IMG/VR virus record: IMGVR_UViG_3300046790_000010
Span: 1 to 26,569 of that record
Length of the DNA stretch: 26,569 bases
Origin: a virus
Reading direction: 5' to 3' (one strand)
The position numbers and the translations under genes are program-made. Positions 21,850 to 26,569 of the stretch are shown piece after piece. Below the pieces are notes generated by a model. That model saw only the letters and a program-made list of their open reading frames with translations, was not told the DNA's origin and did not search any database. Position 1 is the stretch's first letter. Every line of letters starts with the position of its first letter.

Positions 21850-23477
21850 TGCCGGGCACTCGTGACCATGATCCAATCGTAATTGAAAATTTTGGTGGTC
21901 TGTGGGCTAGGGGCGATCATGAATCTGCTCCATCCGACCATTTTATTCAAGCTGATAATGTTCAATACTTTCCATCGGGGGTAGAAACTCGTTATGGAGT
22001 TCGCCCTTATCTAACTAATCCACTACCACCATTTAAGTGTCTGAGAGCATATAACTATATCACTCTAATAGGTGATACGGTTATCGCTCTGACTGAAGGT
22101 GGGAATATCTATCACATCACTGGTCCCTCCGGTGGTGCTACGACTCCGATTCTTACCATTCCAGCAATGGAAGATTTCGGATTCGTGGCGATTAACGGTA
22201 GAGGATACATTACTCCATTCAAGATTTATACGAACTCACAGGGCGAGAACTATTCGCTTGGACTCCAGAATGAATTCGTGTATGTTTGCAAAGGTGATGG
22301 AACTCCTGCTAGGAAGGCGGCCGGATTACCTCCTACTGGAACTCCACCTGGAACTCCACTTATTGTAACCAATGGAGCGGTTCAACCAACTGAGGTCACG
22401 GATACTGGACTTCATCTCCTAGCTATAGTTTATGAGACGGATACTGGATATCTCACAGCACTAGGACCGGAAGTATTCGGTCAGTTGGATTTCACGGGTA
22501 TAAATCTAATTACCGTCTCAAATATTCCTGTAGCACCTGCTGGCGCTCATGTAATTCGACGTCATATCGTGTCAACGAAGGCTATCGTTAACTACAATGG
22601 AGATCAGAAGGGTTATCAGTTCTTCTTCATTCCGGGTGGAACGATTAACGACAACACAACTACAACTAAATCAGGAGCATACTTCGACTCAGATCTAATC
22701 TCTGACGCATCGCATCTGATCGATAATTTTAGTGAGATTCCAGCGGGAGTGAATCTGACTACATATCACTCACGGCTAGTCATTGTAGGAGAATATGGTA
22801 TTCCAGAGACTCTACAGGGTTTACCGTCTGGAGTTACAGATAACCGTTCTATCGCTAGACTCTCATTTCCTGGTGAACCTGAATCTATATCTAAAATCGA
22901 CGGGCTGCTCGTAGCTCCTTTAGATGGTCAGGCACTCACGAATGCGCAGGAGTTTCGAGACGTATTGTATTTGTTTAAGCACACGCGCACCTACTCATTC
23001 TCGGACAACAATGATGAGCCGGTTACGTGGCAGGAAGAAATACTTGATCAGGGCGTTGGCGCATCGGTGCATGGAATTGCTCAGGTTCTTGATACCGGCG
23101 GAGTGAATACTGACTTCCTCCTGATTATCGACTGGTCAGGACTGATGCTATTCAATGGCGTATTCGCGCGTCCGGAGATGTCGTGGAAGATTGAGGACTA
23201 CTGGAAAACGATAATCCGAAATAACTTCCATCAGATGCAAATCGTGAATGATTCTATCAATAAGAAGATTTGGATTGTATTTCCCGAGCCGAATCGTGAT
23301 GTAGTGATGCACGCAGACTACTCGGATGGCATGAATGCGATGAAGATTCAGTGGTCACGATGGCTATTTGAGATTGATGTCAATACGATTCTACTAATTG
23401 AAACGGATAAGCTAGTTTTGGGGTCTAGTGGACCGCATTCGACATCTGTTTTTAATCCTCTCACGGTGATTCCATAA
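21849..23477 (+). CDS. large tail nozzle / DNA-stabilisation-type protein, 542 aa
   Basis: It opens with VIENFGGLWARGDHESAPSD, then a QADNVQYFPSGVETRYGVRP segment. This is the typical start of beta-propeller-like proteins at the tail end of podovirus-like phages, such as packaged-DNA-stabilisation (P22 gp10-like) or nozzle (T7 gp12-like) proteins. Many strands and repeats of ITLIGDTVIAL type support a propeller. It follows the adaptor by TAATG coupling. The protein would close or extend the portal channel. Which of the two families is nearer cannot be told here. Confidence 0.6.
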   Translation: MPGTRDHDPIVIENFGGLWARGDHESAPSDHFIQADNVQYFPSGVETRYGVRPYLTNPLPPFKCLRAYNYITLIGDTVIALTEGGNIYHITGPSGGATTPILTIPAMEDFGFVAINGRGYITPFKIYTNSQGENYSLGLQNEFVYVCKGDGTPARKAAGLPPTGTPPGTPLIVTNGAVQPTEVTDTGLHLLAIVYETDTGYLTALGPEVFGQLDFTGINLITVSNIPVAPAGAHVIRRHIVSTKAIVNYNGDQKGYQFFFIPGGTINDNTTTTKSGAYFDSDLISDASHLIDNFSEIPAGVNLTTYHSRLVIVGEYGIPETLQGLPSGVTDNRSIARLSFPGEPESISKIDGLLVAPLDGQALTNAQEFRDVLYLFKHTRTYSFSDNNDEPVTWQEEILDQGVGASVHGIAQVLDTGGVNTDFLLIIDWSGLMLFNGVFARPEMSWKIEDYWKTIIRNNFHQMQIVNDSINKKIWIVFPEPNRDVVMHADYSDGMNAMKIQWSRWLFEIDVNTILLIETDKLVLGSSGPHSTSVFNPLTVIP

Positions 23478-24829
23478 TGGCGATCCAACCACGCGCGGGT
23501 AGTTACCCATTATGGATGCGAAACACAAATAGGGAGCTGGCTCTCTCCGCTATTAGTTTCCCATCAGTTAAGCCCACTACAGAATTCAGTTGGAGTGTGT
23601 GGGTCAAACCAACTGCACCTAGAATTCCGCTACAACTTATAATTCATTCCCACATTGGAGGTAGCCAGATTGTAATTGGACACGACGGATTCAACTGGTA
23701 TTTCTATTCGCGTGACCAGAATATAGCATTTCCCTCTGTACTAATCGCACCAGTCGTCATTGATGCGTGGACTCTAATCTGCTTTGCTAAGAGTGGAGTC
23801 ACTACGAATATTTACATGGGGAATGAAGATCCACTCGCTACCCAACCGTGGTTGACACCAGTTCAAATAACTCCTGTGATGGGAGTTGATTGCACTATTG
23901 ATGATGATTTTGACTCCTTCCAACTCATAGCTAATGCTGCGGGCGCTATCTGTGGGTTCAAATTCTGGAGTGTTGCTAACTCACAGGCGGTATTTGAGGC
24001 GCAATCACAGACGTGGCATGGAGATACGGGTGGAGTAGGAGTCAATCCATTCTGGGTAAGTCCTCTTAGAGTACCGGGTGATATCTCGAATACTCAGGTT
24101 CCTTACTCTGGATATGGTGAGGTGTGGAATCATGGTCATGCCTATTCAGCTCCATTAGGTGATCCGGGTACTCTAAACGCTGAGACTGATCCCGCTTACA
24201 TGGCGAATACGAGTGCGTGTCAGGCATGGTTGTATCCTAGAATCACTCCACATTGTTTCATTGATCCCGGTCTGACTCCATTAGTTCCTACATTCTATAA
24301 GGCTCCACAGTTCTTCGAGTTCGCTGATTTAGGTTCCATCGCTACTGAGGACCATCAAATAATCAGTATTCAGTATGTGGGATTCTCATTTCCCTCAACG
24401 GCTGAGGCTGCTGCATTCAATGAATCATGGGGACTATTCAAGGATGAGGGTGGTGTAGAAGTATCTGATAGGATAGATCCACAGTATCGATTCTTTCCTG
24501 GTACCTCGTTGGGAAATTCGGTGGTAAATATTCCACCCGGAACTACGGGTATTCCTAAAGCTAGTACTGTATATCTGTGGAAATTTGGTGCTCAGTTCTT
24601 ATGGAATCCTGTAACGCCGCAACGAGATGCGAGTCAGGCAAATCTCGCATACATGTTTCTCTACGTAACCTATTTGGGATATCCAACTGGTAATCCGGGG
24701 TTATCTGCTGAAGATATGGCGGGACTGTTTGTCATCGATCGTGGTGGACCCTCGGTAGATCGATATAATCGTAATGTGATAACGAGGATTCCACAACCCA
24801 CGATTAGAACTGCCTACATTGGTGAATGA
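23477..24829 (+). CDS. lectin-like (LamG-type) tail protein, 450 aa
   Basis: Residues about 25-165 look like a concanavalin A/laminin-G fold: FSWSVWVKPTAPRIPLQLII, then IVIGHDGFNWYFYSRDQ, then VIDAWTLICFAKSGV and IYMGNEDP. The remainder is rich in aromatic residues and strands, with no collagen repeats. Such proteins usually bind sugars on the host surface. Translation is coupled to the nozzle-like gene (TAATG). It could be a receptor-binding protein or a virion ornament. Confidence 0.65.
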   Translation: MAIQPRAGSYPLWMRNTNRELALSAISFPSVKPTTEFSWSVWVKPTAPRIPLQLIIHSHIGGSQIVIGHDGFNWYFYSRDQNIAFPSVLIAPVVIDAWTLICFAKSGVTTNIYMGNEDPLATQPWLTPVQITPVMGVDCTIDDDFDSFQLIANAAGAICGFKFWSVANSQAVFEAQSQTWHGDTGGVGVNPFWVSPLRVPGDISNTQVPYSGYGEVWNHGHAYSAPLGDPGTLNAETDPAYMANTSACQAWLYPRITPHCFIDPGLTPLVPTFYKAPQFFEFADLGSIATEDHQIISIQYVGFSFPSTAEAAAFNESWGLFKDEGGVEVSDRIDPQYRFFPGTSLGNSVVNIPPGTTGIPKASTVYLWKFGAQFLWNPVTPQRDASQANLAYMFLYVTYLGYPTGNPGLSAEDMAGLFVIDRGGPSVDRYNRNVITRIPQPTIRTAYIGE

Positions 24830-24844
24830 TTTGAGGAAAGAGTC

Positions 24845-25156
24845 ATGCCATTAGGTGCTTCAGCATCAGAGCAGAGTTCAGGTGAGGCTACATCTCACTT
24901 CTCCTCAATTCGTGTCAGAGTTGATGGAACGGGTCAGTTACAGTTGGCCGTGTTCTCACTCGGCGATTTGAGGTCGAAAGGTATGGTTCCGTTTACGATG
25001 GCGGAACGTAATAGATTCTCGCCTACTCGTATCGTGAATTTCGTTGAGCAGCGCGCATCATTCGCTCTCTATACGATTGATTTAGGTGCTAGATTTCGTA
25101 TCAATCGTATCGTCATTTTCTCCAAGGAACTCTATCGGTCCTATCCGGGATCATAA
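24845..25156 (+). CDS. small tail-associated protein, 103 aa
   Basis: It is strand-rich and basic towards the end: SSIRVRVDGTGQLQLAVFSL, LYTIDLGARFRINRIVIFS. The closing half has the look of a galactose-binding-like or jelly-roll strand pattern, but that is only a guess. GAGGAAAGAG precedes the ATG. The stop overlaps the fibre start as TAATG, linking it with the fibre. The function is unknown. Confidence 0.6.
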   Translation: MPLGASASEQSSGEATSHFSSIRVRVDGTGQLQLAVFSLGDLRSKGMVPFTMAERNRFSPTRIVNFVEQRASFALYTIDLGARFRINRIVIFSKELYRSYPGS

Positions 25157-26569
25157 TGGCTTTCAGACCTCCACGTAGGGCACCAGAATTCGCTGATCTC
25201 AAATCTACTCTAGCTGCGACTAGAGATGTAGATAATTCCCTGTATCAAGTCGTTCAGGAGATTATCGAGAGGTTAAGCCAGTTCCAATTTGACACTACTT
25301 CAGCTGCATCAGATAGTGGTTCTGGCGGTGGAAGTGGCGGGGGAGCATCAGATGATGCTACATACCTCACTAAACTAGATGAAACTGCCGCATTACCGAA
25401 TTCAGTTCAGTTCATGGCACGATATGGGCTGAAATTCGATGATTCTCAGGCTAAAAGACGAATTATTGACCTAGATTTAGAGTATTTAGGTAATTATACA
25501 GCCGGACCACTGTACTCGGATGGAGATGTCATCGTTGGACCAGATAATGTCGCATATCTGTGTGTTAAACCGACGAATGATGCTCCAATACCGTGGCCGG
25601 GAGTAGGAATAGCTACTGCTGTAGGTCCACCCGGACCTCCAGGTCCAGAAGGTGATATAGGACCACAAGGTATACAGGGACCAGTAGGTCCACAAGGACC
25701 ACAGGGGCCACCCGGAGGAGCTGTAGCTGATGCCACATACTGGTTACAAGTAGCTCATGCAAATTTACCTAATGCGCACGCACTCGGACCTCTTGGTGTA
25801 GGTTATGTCAGATCAAATACAGGTATTCCGGCTGTCGTAGCTACGATTCCACTGACAGATACGACTGGGATACTACCGGATAATCGACTGACTGCGAACG
25901 TCGCGTTAAAGAACATTAATAATAATTTCGTAGCACAGACCATCGGATCATACTCTACATTTCGCGGTACTAATGCCGCGGTCTATTATGATGATACGAG
26001 TGCTCCGGTAAATCAACGTACATGGAGAGCACTCAATTACTCGAATGGAAATTGGGTCCATGAAGCATTAGATGATGCTGGTGGAGCTGTTCTCGCCAAC
26101 TTTACAATGCGTCGAGATGGATACTTTCTAGCAGGTGGATTTTCAGGTGACGGTTTTTTCGTTACCGGCATACATGCACCCAATATCGCTACGGGAATCG
26201 TCAATACAGCCCGATTAGGTGCGGGTACAGCTAATGCCTCCACATTCCTTCGAGGAGATAATACGTGGCAGCCCATCAATATTCCACCTGCGTTTCCGTC
26301 TGGACTTATAGTAATTAGTGTAACACCATGTCCGCCCGGATGGACGCGAGTGGTGGTATGGGATGGATTATTCCTTCGATCTGGTCCTGTTGCTGGTGTA
26401 ACGGGTGGTGCAGCTAGTCACTCACACGGAGCGGGTTCATTAGTAACTGCGGACCATACACACTTTGCAGGTCCATTAGCTGTTCCTAATCATACACATG
26501 GATTAAGTGGAGCTTCAGTTCCTAACCATACACATGGACCGGGTTCATTCCAAACACCGGGTCATAGTC
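25156..26569 (+). CDS. tail fibre with collagen-like and HxH repeats, partial
   Basis: The frame is open through all 471 codons to the window edge. Residues 1-45 are a short virion-anchoring segment, followed by a Gly/Ser linker (53-67). Around 110-138 a [20 protein letters not shown] segment resembles a carbohydrate-binding repeat. Collagen-like Gly-x-y triplets run about 157-188 ([10 protein letters not shown] and on). [19 protein letters not shown] near 353-371 and [13 protein letters not shown] near 392 are tail-fibre and tail-collar marks. HxH motifs stand at 422-424, 434-436, 446-448 and 458-460, like the metal-binding needles of long fibres. This is the receptor-binding fibre; the tip is off the window. 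Confidence 0.85.
   Translation, partial: MAFRPPRRAPEFADLKSTLAATRDVDNSLYQVVQEIIERLSQFQFDTTSAASDSGSGGGSGGGASDDATYLTKLDETAALPNSVQFMARYGLKFDDSQAKRRIIDLDLEYLGNYTAGPLYSDGDVIVGPDNVAYLCVKPTNDAPIPWPGVGIATAVGPPGPPGPEGDIGPQGIQGPVGPQGPQGPPGGAVADATYWLQVAHANLPNAHALGPLGVGYVRSNTGIPAVVATIPLTDTTGILPDNRLTANVALKNINNNFVAQTIGSYSTFRGTNAAVYYDDTSAPVNQRTWRALNYSNGNWVHEALDDAGGAVLANFTMRRDGYFLAGGFSGDGFFVTGIHAPNIATGIVNTARLGAGTANASTFLRGDNTWQPINIPPAFPSGLIVISVTPCPPGWTRVVVWDGLFLRSGPVAGVTGGAASHSHGAGSLVTADHTHFAGPLAVPNHTHGLSGASVPNHTHGPGSFQTPGHS

Overview
The window looks like part of a tailed double-stranded DNA phage genome. It carries a small and a large terminase, portal, scaffold, HK97-fold major capsid protein, a head-tail adaptor and tail or fibre genes in virion order. 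I see no tail-tube, tape-measure or baseplate genes between the capsid and the fibre, which suggests a short-tailed (podovirus-like) phage. No integrase, recognisable repressor, DNA polymerase, RNA polymerase or endolysin is visible, and the genome runs off both ends. The host cannot be named. Many genes are joined by stop/start overlaps (TAATG, ATGA, TGATG).

Layout. Positions 1-4830 are a leftward (- strand) early cluster: small unknown proteins, a tRNA with a Leu(UAA) anticodon, a 28-residue membrane peptide, several Cys-rich zinc-ribbon-like proteins, and a 695-residue fusion of a SprT-like metalloprotease domain to a SNF2 helicase. Positions 4831-5584 are gene-free: a leftward promoter (TTGACA, 17 bp, TAGACT), an imperfect 22-bp inverted repeat around a poly-A tract, two GTATGGTCATAC palindromes, and a terminator that closes the next cluster. 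Positions 5585-7025 are a second leftward cluster of very small proteins, one ribbon-helix-helix-like and one a 23-residue membrane peptide. Positions 7026-7992 are a gene-free divergent control region holding six GTGGTCNNACCAC palindromes, mostly 32-33 bp apart, interleaved CTTGTCAAG boxes, an A+T-rich ~52-bp tandem repeat, and a rightward promoter with the same two hexamers placed so that the first gene would have a leaderless mRNA.

Positions 7993-26569 are the rightward packaging and virion cluster: HNH endonuclease, probable TerS, an Ig-like protein, a lipoprotein with an MmpS-like domain, a Met/Pro/Gln-rich protein, a kinase-only polynucleotide-kinase homologue overlapping TerL, TerL, a two-helix membrane protein, portal with a four-cysteine insertion, scaffold, capsid, two related small beta proteins, a strong terminator, then head-completion, adaptor, nozzle-like and receptor-binding proteins, and an unfinished collagen-like tail fibre with repeated HxH motifs.

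My reading is that the two leftward clusters act early (host takeover, DNA repair, replication accessory) and the rightward cluster late, both governed from the two gene-free regions. The most novel-looking parts are the phased palindrome array with its A+T-rich repeats, the SprT-SNF2 fusion, and the Leu-anticodon tRNA on a short-variable-loop body.
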